Shown here piece by piece: positions 42,086-52,609 of a stretch of DNA of 64,000 nucleotides (its first letter is position 1; each line of letters opens with the position of its first letter). Position numbers and translations under genes: made by a program. A model generated the notes under the pieces. The model searched no databases, was not told the DNA's origin, and worked only from the letters and a program-made list of their open reading frames with translations. Source of the DNA: Fremontodendron californicum (lineage: Eukaryota > Streptophyta > Magnoliopsida > Malvales > Malvaceae); contig JAULJL010000024.1 in assembly GCA_030761205.1 (NCBI GenBank), positions 14,931,122-14,995,121 on the forward strand. The letters run 5' to 3'.

Positions 42086-43589
42086 AAAATAAAATGTGAT
42101 GCTGTGCACATGGAAATTTGAATGATTCCAAGTGTAAAAATGGAAATTCTATATATCTATCTCCCTTGTGAATTGCTTTTCAAAGAGAATATTCATGCTT
42201 GATATGATGAATGGCCATCTTTCATATTCCTTTCACTAAGAAGAAATTATCCTTAGTCACCCCTTTGAGCCTTAGGAATTATTTCTTTCTTTAAACCTTG
42301 ATCAAGGATCACTCTCTACACTGGAGGGCAAATGCGAGAAAAAATAATAAAAAATCATGGCAAATAGAAAGCCATCAAAAAATATGGCAAACGAAAGCCA
42401 ACAAAGCAAAAAAAAAAAAGTCCAAAAAAGGGACAAATGTTTCAAGAATAAGTTCTCCTCAGGAAATGATCATTGATCCAATCACCCTTAAACACACTTT
42501 GGGCCTATTTTATCCTTCCTTTCTAAACCTGAACCTTGGCCTACATTACATGCTTTAAAAGCCTATTTTGATCAAGCATGGTTATTTAATTTGAAAGGTT
42601 ATTCTCAAAATTCATCCCATCTTTTGAATTGACATTTTTGCCTTGGAAACATTTAGAATTATCAGATGCATGGTAGAATACAAAAAAAAATGAAAAGGAA
42701 AAAAGAATGTAAAAGGAGAGGTTTAAGCCGAAAACCCGCAAAGGGTGACTTAATACCGAATGGAGGACACTTGAGTTGAAAACCCGCAAAGGGTGGCTTA
42801 GGTACTGATTAAAAGTTCGAATCAATGCTCCATGTAAAGGGGGAGAAAGTATCTGAAAATCAGAAGAAGGGGGAACAACTCAATCTGATGTAACTATGGA
42901 AGCCGAAAGGTTACCCAAGTAAATTGCTTGTTCAAGAGAAATTTCAGATGGTTCGAAAAGGAAGGGTCCAAGATATTCCGCATCCGGGGCATCTACAATC
43001 TATAACTTTACATTTGTTTCTTATATCCTTGATATTTATTTTTACTATGTTAAAATATTTCTTGCAATAAATTCTTGTTATCCTTTTCATGACAATTTTT
43101 GCTTGATTCATATTTTCTTTCATACATTTTTGAGATGCATTATGATTGTTATTAAATTGAATGATGATTAGTAATAAAAAAATCTTTAAATAAAAGGATT
43201 TCAAAGTATTACTAAGGAATAGATTTAAATCTTGGGAAAGGTTTGGAAAGTTCACCAAGAAAAGAAAACAGTGAACGTGTTGGAGACTCCATCATGAAGT
43301 CAAAAAATCTGTGAATTTCAACGAAAGTCAGAAACTGAGACTGTTTGACAAGTTATCTTGAGTGAAGGATTCCTTAAGTGGGGCATCAATGAACAATTGA
43401 AGACTCCGTCGTGAAGTCGGATAATTTGTGAACCTTAAAGAAACCATGGATTAGAAATCATGACACAATCATTTGATTGCATTCATTCTTAGGAAACATA
43501 CAAGCATTTGTAAAGCATGTCATTCTCATCATTGCATTTAGCTAACATTACAGAAATCAGGAAAACTTGGACTTCCCCAAAGTGAGCTC

Positions 43590-44065
43590 ATTCTATTTTT
43601 CAAACGAGTCGAGCCCCGAGACCGCCGTCGAGGTACGTTTCCTTTCCAAATTGAACTCATTTTGCTTCTCAAATAAGTCGAGCCCCGAGACCGCCGTCGA
43701 GGTATGTTCCTTTCATTTTTCAAGTTAAATTTATTTTTTCCAAATGAACCAAACCCAAAATCATTCTTAGTATTTCCTTTTGTTTTAAATCGAATTCATT
43801 CCGTTTTATCAAATGAGTCGGGCCTTGAGACCACCGTCGAGGTATCTCCTTTTATTTTAAATCGAATTCATTCTGTTTTATCAAATGAGTTGAGCCTTGA
43901 GACCATCGTCGAGGTATTTCCTTTTGTTTTAAATCGAATTCATTCTGTTTTATCAAATGAGTCGAGCCTTGAGACTACCGTCGAGGTATTTCCTTTCGTT
44001 TTAAATCGAATTCATTCTGTTTATCAAATGAGTCGAGCCTTGAGACCATCGTCAAGGTATTTTCA
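43590..44065 (+). repeat. Tandem array B in the 3' UTR of copy C
   Basis: About six to seven units of 69-70 bp with 'tcaaatgagtcgagccttga', 'gaccaccgtcgaggta' and 'aaatcgaattcattctgttt'. Because 69 is a multiple of three a repeating peptide frame appears, which I regard as accidental. Confidence 0.88.
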
Positions 44066-44299
44066 AATCACGGGTAAGGCCTCCGAGCATCATTCTTAAG
44101 ACTTCCGGGCATCATTTTCAAAGTCACATACAACGCATTTTTTTTAACTCACGGGTAAGGCCTCCAGGCACCATTCTTAAGACCTCCGGGCATTATTGTT
44201 AAAGTCGCATACAGCGTATTTTTTTCAAATCACGGGTAAGGCCTCCGAGAACCATTTTTAAGACCTCCAGGCATAAGTTTCCAGAGTTTTTACATTTGC

Positions 44300-44565
44300 T
44301 TGAACAAGTCTTTGGTGGTGATAACCAGAGCCTCTGGTGGAGATATCCAGAGTTTTACATTTGCTTGAACAAGTCTTTGGTGGTGATAGCCAAAGCCTCT
44401 GGTGGAGATATCCAGAGTTTTACATTTGCTTTACTCAAGTCTTTGGTGGTGATAGCCAAAGCCTCTAGTGGAGATATCCAAAGTTTTACATTTGCTTGAG
44501 CAAGTCTTTGGTGGTGATAGCCGAAGCTTCTGGAGGAGATACCCAGAATTTAAACAGAGCTTAGC
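44300..44565 (+). repeat. Tandem array A in the 3' UTR of copy C
   Basis: Four units of about 62-65 bp: 'caagtctttggtggtgatag', 'ccaaagcctctggtggagat', 'atccagagttttacatttgc'. The third-type unit shows both hairpins perfectly: CTTTGG-TGGTGATAG-CCAAAG and CTCTGG-TGGAGATAT-CCAGAG. Confidence 0.9.
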
Positions 44566-44845
44566 ACAAGACAGGTTAAGCCCTCGAGACCATCGTCGAA
44601 TTCTTTTCTTCTCTTGCAAATCGAACTCATTTCCTTAAGACGGGTCGAGCCTTGATTAGTCAGGCAATTCAATTTAAGGACAATATCTTCTATTTGCAGT
44701 TTTTTTCAACCAAAAAAAAAAGGAAAAAATGAAAATGAAAAATGAAAAAAGAAAACCCCTTTCCCTTCCCTTACCTGTGATTTCATTAACCGGACAAAAT
44801 TAGTATTTGTTTATCTTTTCCTGATTCCTGATTCTCAGCAATAGC

Positions 44846-44859
44846 CAAAGAGGGGCAAT
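44846..44859 (+). other. Polypurine tract of copy C
   Basis: CCAAAGAGGGGCAAT directly before LTR C; same motif as in Ogre-A. Confidence 0.8.
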
Positions 44860-47800
44860 TGTAGAAACCTAATTTTGTTCAGACCACTAAAACAGGTATG
44901 TTTTTTTCCTAAATTGATGTTTTAGAATGTAAAAAGACTTTTTTTCATCCTGCAGGTGGTACACCGAGACTTAGTTTAAGAGGGCAAGCATAAAAAGTCA
45001 AACTTGAAAAAGTTAACCCCAAAAAGTCAACTACTGAAAAAGTCAACCCACTTTCAAAATCAAGATTTGAAGTTCAATTGAAAAATGGAGAAAGAACTTT
45101 GATGATCCGAGGTCTACATCGAAAGATATGAAGTTCAGAAGTTGGGTTATGGAGATTCAGTAGAAAGGAAACCCTAATCCCAGAAATTTGGGTTTCAGTG
45201 CTTAAACGATCGAATTGGTCAAAATTGAAGGTTCCAAATGAAATATAAGCATTGACTATGGCTAATGGAGAAGCCACTTGAAAGAAAAACTGAAAGAAAA
45301 GTCAATCCAGAAGAAAACCGAGAATTAGGGTTTTTGGTGGATTTCGGTGAAATTGGGAAAAATTACAGAAATGGCCTGATTCGGTAAGACTAAAGCCCCT
45401 AATGGATGAGGAGTGATTAAAAAAGGATAGCCCAAGGCTCAGTTTGAAGAAAATCTAAAAATCGAACTTGTTTTGAGCAAAACCGACTTTCGGAGGTAAA
45501 AGGGCAAAATTGGAAAATTTGAGAAAAATAGCAAATGAACTCCAAAAAATCTGAAAATTTGAAAATCTCATTCTTAAATCATTTTGAAGAGATTGGCAAA
45601 ATAAAATCTTGATTCGAAGTTCGTTTGCAAAATGGACAAATCCCGGGCCCCCTTAGACTTGAAACTTGTTTTAATTTGGTTGCTTGTTTATTTCCATTTT
45701 TGAGTCTATTATCATGTTTATTTTACTATTCTTGCATTTTTGATTTTCTGTTTTCTAAATGTTTAAGTTTGTTTATGTTTTATATTTTGTATTCCATGTG
45801 TTTGTGAAAATGCTTGTTGGTTTTCATGCATTTACTTTATATTTGCATGATTTGAATGTTATTTTTTAGTTAAGCATGTTAGTATATCATGTGTTTGTGA
45901 AAATGCCATGCTCATGTTAAGCATTTACTACATTCGGCCATCTCATTTTGTTTGCTTTGTGTGTGCATTTTTATTATGTTAGTTGATAGGTTTGTACTTT
46001 CATGAGGTTTGGTTGATTATTTTGTTTAAGCATGCCATGTGTTTGTGTTATTGCCGTGCATATTTTAGGTTTAGGATTGGTTTGTTTGCCATGCATTTTA
46101 GGCATAGGTTGCATTAAATGCCATGCAAGTTCATTTAGGTCTAGGTCATTTTATTGACGCCATGCATTTTTCATGTCATTTAGGTTTTAAATCATGCATT
46201 TCATGCATCATATTTGTTGTATTTTTCATGCATTTCATGACCTTGCCACTTGACTTATGACTTAGGCCAATCAATGGTTCAAAGTCATGCTCTCTTGAGC
46301 ATACTTGTGGAAAATTAAAGAGTTGTCAAATTGATTATTCTACCTTTGTGATTTTTTTTACTTACAAATTTTTGTCTAACTTTTTAAAAGTGTTATCTAC
46401 TGTTTTTGAGTCATTTAGAGAGTCTTTAATATTTTTACTTTGATTTTTAAATGATTTTATCAAAGGCAAAATAATGTGTTTTGGTAAAATAGTTTTTTAC
46501 CTAGTACTCTTACTTTCCCGATTTTTCTGGACAGTCATCTTTAATCAGAAAATTAAGCCGATTTTTTCCCGTGTAGTTTCACATGTTCTGAGTCTCCAGT
46601 ATTGTTTTTAGATTTTTTTGAATTTTTAAAAATAGGTAAAAAATCATGGTTTAAAACTGGACAGTGGAGTCAGAATTGAATTTGAAGGAAAATGATTTTT
46701 CTGTTTTGGTTAAGTTACTTGGGGGGACTGATTAGTAAGTTTAGCTACTGACTTAGGGTAGTTTCTAAGCCTTTTTAAACTCTTAAAATGATTTTTTAAG
46801 TCTAGGGTTAAGGGTGGTCAAGTCCGGGATTTTAAACTTAGGAAATTAGAGCCATTTAAAAAAGGGTTTAGCTAAGTTTTTATTTTTAATCTAAGCTTTT
46901 CAAAATTGTTTTCAAACAATCACAAAGTATTTTGGTTTCAGAATATTTAATTTGATATATTTTCCTAAGGTAGCCAGATATCTTTTTAGATATACGGATT
47001 TCCTTAATTAAAGGAAAAAATACACTTTCATGCATTGCATTTTCCATATTCATGCATTTTATATAATATGTGATTTTTGCTATGATAATTTCTATGCTAT
47101 TGTTATTATTTTGATTTATATTTTTGATGTTATATTGTTTATTATATGGTTTTGAATATTTCATGATATCCTATGCTTTTTATTTAGTTATTTTTGTCAT
47201 ATTATCTAGCATATGCTATGTTCATGCAATATTATTTTTATTTTTATTTTCATGCATATTAGATGATAGCATTTTTTTATATTTCATGTCATTTAGATTA
47301 TATGCCATATCATTTATATTTGCCATGTTATTTAAATTATTTCATTTCATATAGAATATATTATGTTACCTAGGTCATTTCATTTCATGTAGAATATATT
47401 ATGTTACCTAGGTCATTTCATTTCATTTAGAATATATTATGTCACTTAGGATATTTTATTTCATTTAGAATGTATCATATGACTTAGGATATTACATTTC
47501 ATATAGAATATATTATGTTACCTAGGTCATTTCATTTCATTTAGAAATATATCATATAACTTAGGATATTTCATTTCATTTAGAATATGCTAAGACATTG
47601 AAATTATATCATACCATTTAGGTTGCATTATATTATCTAGACTTTTCTATGTCATTTTATTTATGTCATACATATTCATATTCATTTTTTTAAATGTTTT
47701 GAAAAAGGTAATGATTTTCAATAAAATAAAGATATTCCCGAGTTAAAATAATTCATGAGTTCTCTGCCGGGTTTGCTGGGGAGGATATCATCAATTATCA

Positions 47801-48374
47801 TTAATAGCGGAATATCTTCTTTAACATAAGAATGATTTGGAAAGTTTTCCAAACTAATAAAAATTTCTATATTTTGCCACGTTTTTTGGGGAATATATGA
47901 AAATTTTGAATTTATAAATTCCGGATCATCTTCAATTAAAAATGGAATTATTTTTCATTAAATTGGGAATTAACTTGAAATACTAAATTTAAAACCAAGT
48001 TTTTACCGAGATTTAAGATAACACATGATTAATAAGGTACCATTTTATACGGGCGTTGTGGGGGTGCTAATCCTTCCCCACACGTAACCGAGTCCCGAAC
48101 CCGCTTCTTTGATTTCTCTGATTTAAAACGCAGACTTGGAATTGGTTTTGAAAATGTTTTAATTAATTTTAAAATATTTTATAAAACCGGTTTTAATAGG
48201 TGGCCAATCACACCTAGCTAAAATAGATTGGTGGCGACTCCATATCTTTTTCAAGGTCATTTTCAAACCTTCATTTTTCAAAAGGAATTAAGTCGACTTT
48301 TCCATTTTTTTAATGTCACGCTTAACGAATAATAAAGTCTTGCGATGAGACTTGTTATTTTTTAGGTTACGACA
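44860..48374 (+). repeat. 3' LTR of copy C (internally deleted)
   Basis: 3515 bp from TGTAGAAACC to GGTTACGACA. It is colinear with the Ogre-A LTRs in inverse orientation but lacks about 1.3 kb at about 45650, where 'gggacaaatcccgggcccc' jumps to sequence that lies near 9190-9240 in the other orientation. Contains the 38-bp array at about 47340-47600. No TSD could be recognised. Open frames (46886-47164 and others) are LTR sequence. Confidence 0.88.
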
Positions 48375-48950
48375 ATCATTGTTAAAAATAACCCAACACT
48401 TTCCCTCTCTCTTTTAGGTTTTCCTATGCCTAAATCCCTTGAATCAAGACTACTTGAAAGACCTAATGCTTCAAGGAATACAAATGATTAAACTTCAAAC
48501 CATTGTCATTGCAGAATAAGAAAAGATGTAAATCCTAGTCTAGACTATGAACAAAGGAACGAACTTTTTGAATTTTTTTTGAATTCCTTGAAATTCAAAC
48601 AAATGAGACATTCTTTCAAGAATCTAGATTTTGGAAATTTGATGTGTGTCAAGGTTATGCCAAAACCATTCATGCCTTTACCAATAACCACAAAACGTTA
48701 ATTGCTTAAACATCACTTCATAATTGACACCCTCGGGGCACATTGATTAAACTAAATTATATGTCCTAGAGAAAACCAATTTTAGGTCATATTTTCCTTG
48801 TCTCTTCAAAGAACTTAGAATTGAAACTCAGCCTTTCCAAAATAGACTTAGACTTGCTATGTTCCTCGTTGATACAAATTCCCAAGGCTGATTAAAATGG
48901 GGCATCATATCTAGAAATGATGGATTAATGCATGAATCAGTGGCGCATGC
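48375..48950. other. Unassigned spacer after LTR C
   Basis: About 0.6 kb of AT-rich sequence starting 'atcattgttaaaaataaccc' in which I see no gene, primer site or repeat. It is probably the start of the 3' UTR of copy D or a relic between elements. Confidence 0.4.
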
Positions 48951-50102
48951 GAGAAAAAAAAAAGAAGAAAAAAGAAAAACTTGTTGTGATATCATGCATA
49001 TGAGAATTCGGATGATTCCAAAGTGCAAAATAAAAATTTGATTATCTATTCCCCCTGGGGATTGCTTTTCAATGAGAATATTTGTGCTTGATATGAGAAA
49101 TGGCCATCTTTCATGTCCCTGTCACAAAAAGAAATTATTCATAGTTACCCTTTTTGAGCAGAAATAATTCTTTCTTCTTTAAATCCTGATTAAGGATCAC
49201 CCTCTACACTGGAGGGCAAATGCGAGGAAGGATCACTGAGAAATGAGTCCTAACTCAAAGATAGATATAAAGTGAATTGAGCCCCGAATAAATATGGGTT
49301 CACTCTGTCAAGAACAAAACAAAAGAAAAACGCACAAAAAAAATGTGTGAAAAAGTATGGCAAATGAAAGACAAAAGCAAAGAAGAAAAATAGCAAAGTC
49401 AAAAGGAATGAAAAGTCCAAAAAGGACAAATGCTTCAAAAAAAATCCTCCTCAAGAAATGATCCTTGACCTGATTACCTTCAAACACATATTTTGGGCCT
49501 ATTTAGCCTTTCTTTCTGAACCCCGAACCATGGCCTACATTATGTACTTTAAAAGTCCATTTTGGTCAAGCATGAATGTTTAACTTCAAGGGTTTTTCCT
49601 CAGATTTTATCCCATCTCATCGAATTATCATTTCACTAAGGAAGAATTTAGAATTTTCAAGTGCATGATAAAAAAAAAAGAGAAAGAAAAAATAGGAAAG
49701 AATGGGATTCTAGGGCGAAAACCCAAAAATGGACGGTCTAGAGTAAAATGGAAATTTTTGATGCCATGCATGATAATATCGATACCATGAAAGAGAAGGT
49801 CATCGAGGAACATCTAGGAATTCCTAAACCTCCCAAATTGTTAGCTCTCATTCAAAGGATTGATTTCAAAAACTGAGACTTTTTCCCTCTAAAATTAAAC
49901 TTTCCCGTTTAAACATCCCGACCAACCTTGATGCTTGTCAAAATGCCTTGATATAAAAAAAGAATGTTGGATTTGTTTGGTTCTCAATGAATTCATGATT
50001 TATAAAACCTATTCCATTTGTGAGCCTATAAGGGACATACATTTTTGTTGTGAAGTTTTCTTCGATCAACCAAAATTTTGTTATACCAAGCCTGGCCAAT
50101 CC

Positions 50103-50557
50103 CAGTTGAAAAAAACCAGATTGACACTTAGAGAAATTTCTAACAATGATCATCGGTCTTCAAAATATTTGTACATCACATACTGTGGGGTTAATATTTT
50201 TTTTTCAGAAGTTTTCAAAATAAGAAAACAAATAAAGATATTTTTTTGAAATACCCATTTATTATGTTGATATGAGACAAGGGTTTTTCCAACCCAAAGG
50301 CATAGAACTACTAGGATAGGTCTTGACTTCCAGTTGAAAAAAACCAGATTGACACTTAGAGAAATTTCTAACAATGATCATCGGTCTTCAAAATATTTGT
50401 ACATCACACACTGTGGGGTTAATATTTTTTTTCAAAAGTTTTCAAAATAAGAAAACAAATAAAGATATTTTTTTGAAATACCCATTTTTTATGTTCATAT
50501 GAGACAAGGGTTTTTCCAACCCAAAGGCATAGAACTACTAGGATAGGTCTTGACTTC
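50103..50557 (+). repeat. 228-bp tandem duplication
   Basis: Units 50103-50330 and 50331-50557 are almost identical ('cagttgaaaaaaaccagatt' to 'aggataggtcttgacttc'), differing at only a few positions, so the duplication is recent compared with the surrounding decay. Confidence 0.93.
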
Positions 50558-50734
50558 CAGATATGAGAAGAAGAAATAGAACCCGTTTCAGACCTCTGTC
50601 AATAAGAGTTTAAAAACTGTTCAGGCAAAGAGAATAGCCAAAGATTGAAAAAAAGGAGTTGAAGATATACTCTGATTTGAAGAGGAAAAATGAATTTGAA
50701 AGGCTAAGCCAAAGTCTAGAAAAACAACCGGGGG

Positions 50735-51235
50735 CATTTGCATCACTCATGAGCACTCATCTCTTTATTGAGCTTTTGCATCTACACAGTGTCAGCAAGC
50801 ATTTGCATCATTCATGGGTATTTGCATTGGCACTATTCCATAAGCATCTACATTTTACCTTTACATTTACATCCTCCATGGATATTTGCATATTGCGTCA
50901 TCTCAAGCAATTGCACCATTTCTAGAACCATTGCACTTTCATTATTGTGTGGTAACTGCAGTTACACTATTCATAAACCACTTACAGGAACACGATTAGT
51001 AGAGGCATCTGCATCAAGAAACATATGCATCAATTTAAGCCATTTCGCATTTGCACCATGAAGCATCTGCATCATATTCAATATCTGCATCTACAAGCAT
51101 GTGCATCAATTCAAGCCATTTGCATTTGCACCAAGAAGCATTTACATCAATCCAAGCCATTTACATTAGCACCATGAAGCATGAGCATCTTGTTAAAGAC
51201 ATTTGCATCTGCATCCTCTCACAGCTTTTTGGTAT
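50735..51235 (+). repeat. Short-unit repeat rich in CATTTGCATC
   Basis: An irregular array of 'gcatttgcatca', 'gcatctgcatca' and 'gaagcatttacatc' motifs, resumed at 51640-51775. It contains many copies of ATTTGCAT. Frames through it read as His/Leu-rich peptides, which I do not consider real. Confidence 0.75.
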
Positions 51236-51263
51236 AATTTTCAACACGATTTTTTAAAATGAG

Positions 51264-52325
51264 CAAGTCTTCGGTGGTGATAGCTGAAGCTTCTGGAGGA
51301 GATACCCAGAATTTTACAATGAGCAAACCTTTGGTGGTGATAGACAAAGCTTCTGGAGGGGATATCCATAATTTTACAAATTTTAAAAGTGAACAAGTCT
51401 TCGGTGGTGATAGCTGAAACCTCTAGTGGAGATATCTAGGGTTTTATAATTTTTGGACAATGAGAAATCTTCTTCTCGAGGAGTTGCCCAGAGTTTTACA
51501 GTTCTAAAAAAATGAGAAAGTCTTTGGTGATGCTAGCCGGAGCCTCTGGAGGAGATAGCCAGGGTTTTATAGTTTTAAAAAATGAGCAAGTTTTTGGTGG
51601 TGATAGCCGAAGCTTCTGGAGGAGATACCTAGAACTTATTCAACATTTGCATCAGTCTAAGTCATTTGAATCTGCATCAAGAAAAATTTACATCAAATCA
51701 AGTCATTTACATTTGCATCAAAGACATTTGCATCTTATTTAACATCTGCATCTGCACCAAGAAGCATTTGCATCCCTTCTCAAAGCTTTCAGGTATAATC
51801 TTCAACATGTTTTCAAGAACCAATATCCAGAGTTTAAAATTTTTTTGAAAAGAGAGAAAGTCTTTGGTAGTGATAGCCGAAGCCTCTGTGGAATATCCAG
51901 AGTTTTAAAAATTTTTTGAAAAGGAGGAAAGTCTTTGGTAGTGATAGCCGGAGCCTCTGAGGAGATATCCAGGGTTTTATAGTTTTAAAAAAGAAAAGTC
52001 TTTGGTGGTGACAACCGAAGCCTTTGTAGAGATATCCAGAGTTTTTAAAATTTTTGAAAAGGGAGAAAGTCTTTGGTAGTGATAGCCGAAGCCTCTGAAG
52101 AGATATCCAGGGTTTTATAGTTTTAAAAAAGAGAAAGTCTTTGGTGGTGGCAACCGAAGCCTCTGTGGAGATATCCAGAGTTTTAAAATTTTTTGAAAAG
52201 GGAGAAAGTCTTTCGTGGTGATAGCCAAAGCCTCTGGTGGAGATATTCAGAGTTTTACAATTTTAAAAATGAGCAAGCCTTTGGTGGTGATACTCGAAGC
52301 TTCTGGAGGAGATACCCAGAATTTT
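51264..52325 (+). repeat. Tandem array A in the 3' UTR of copy D (double-hairpin units)
   Basis: About a dozen diverged units of 55-70 bp with 'aagtctttggtggtgatagc', 'cgaagcctctggaggagata' and 'cccagaatttta'. Interrupted at 51640-51840 by the GCATTTGCATC repeat. Both hairpins can be drawn in most units with compensating changes. Confidence 0.88.
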
Positions 52326-52595
52326 AAACACAGCTGAGAATAAGACAGGTTAAGACCTCGAGACCATCGTTGAGGTCATTTCTTCTCTTGCAAATCGAAC
52401 CCGTTTCCTTAAGACGGGTCGAGCCTTGATTAGTCAGGGAACTCAATTTAAGGACAAAATCTTTAATTTATAGCTTTTTCAACAAAAAAATTGATGAATG
52501 AAAACCCCTTTCCCTTCTCTTCACATTTGATTACACTAACCGGACAAAATTAGTGTTTGTTTATCTTTGCCTGATTCCTGATTCTCAGCAATAGC

Positions 52596-52609
52596 CAAAA
52601 AGGGGTAGT
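52596..52609 (+). other. Polypurine tract of copy D
   Basis: CCAAAAAGGGGTAGT, a slightly changed version of the Ogre-A motif, directly before LTR D. Confidence 0.75.

Larger units (their letters stand above)
42086..44845 (+). other. Repeat-rich 3' UTR of copy C
   Basis: Non-coding counterpart of 11367-14053, in opposite orientation. It contains array B (43590-44065), a 'gacctccgggcatcatt' repeat (44070-44280) and array A (44300-44565). Open frames such as 43704-44099 are the repeat read through. Confidence 0.8.
48951..52595 (+). other. Repeat-rich 3' UTR of copy D
   Basis: Plus-strand 3' UTR of a further Ogre copy: 48990-49130 and 49180-49600 correspond to 42120-42240 and 42290-42620 of copy C (the 'gcttgatatga' and 'ctctacactggagggcaaatgcgag' blocks). 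It contains a 228-bp tandem duplication, a GCATTTGCATC-rich stretch and a large array A. The integrase of this copy is absent. Short open frames here are not supported. Confidence 0.75.

Noticed and set aside
48375..48950. Possible host gene fragment after LTR C
   Set aside because: Read in six frames it is full of stops and shows no motif; kept only as unassigned spacer.
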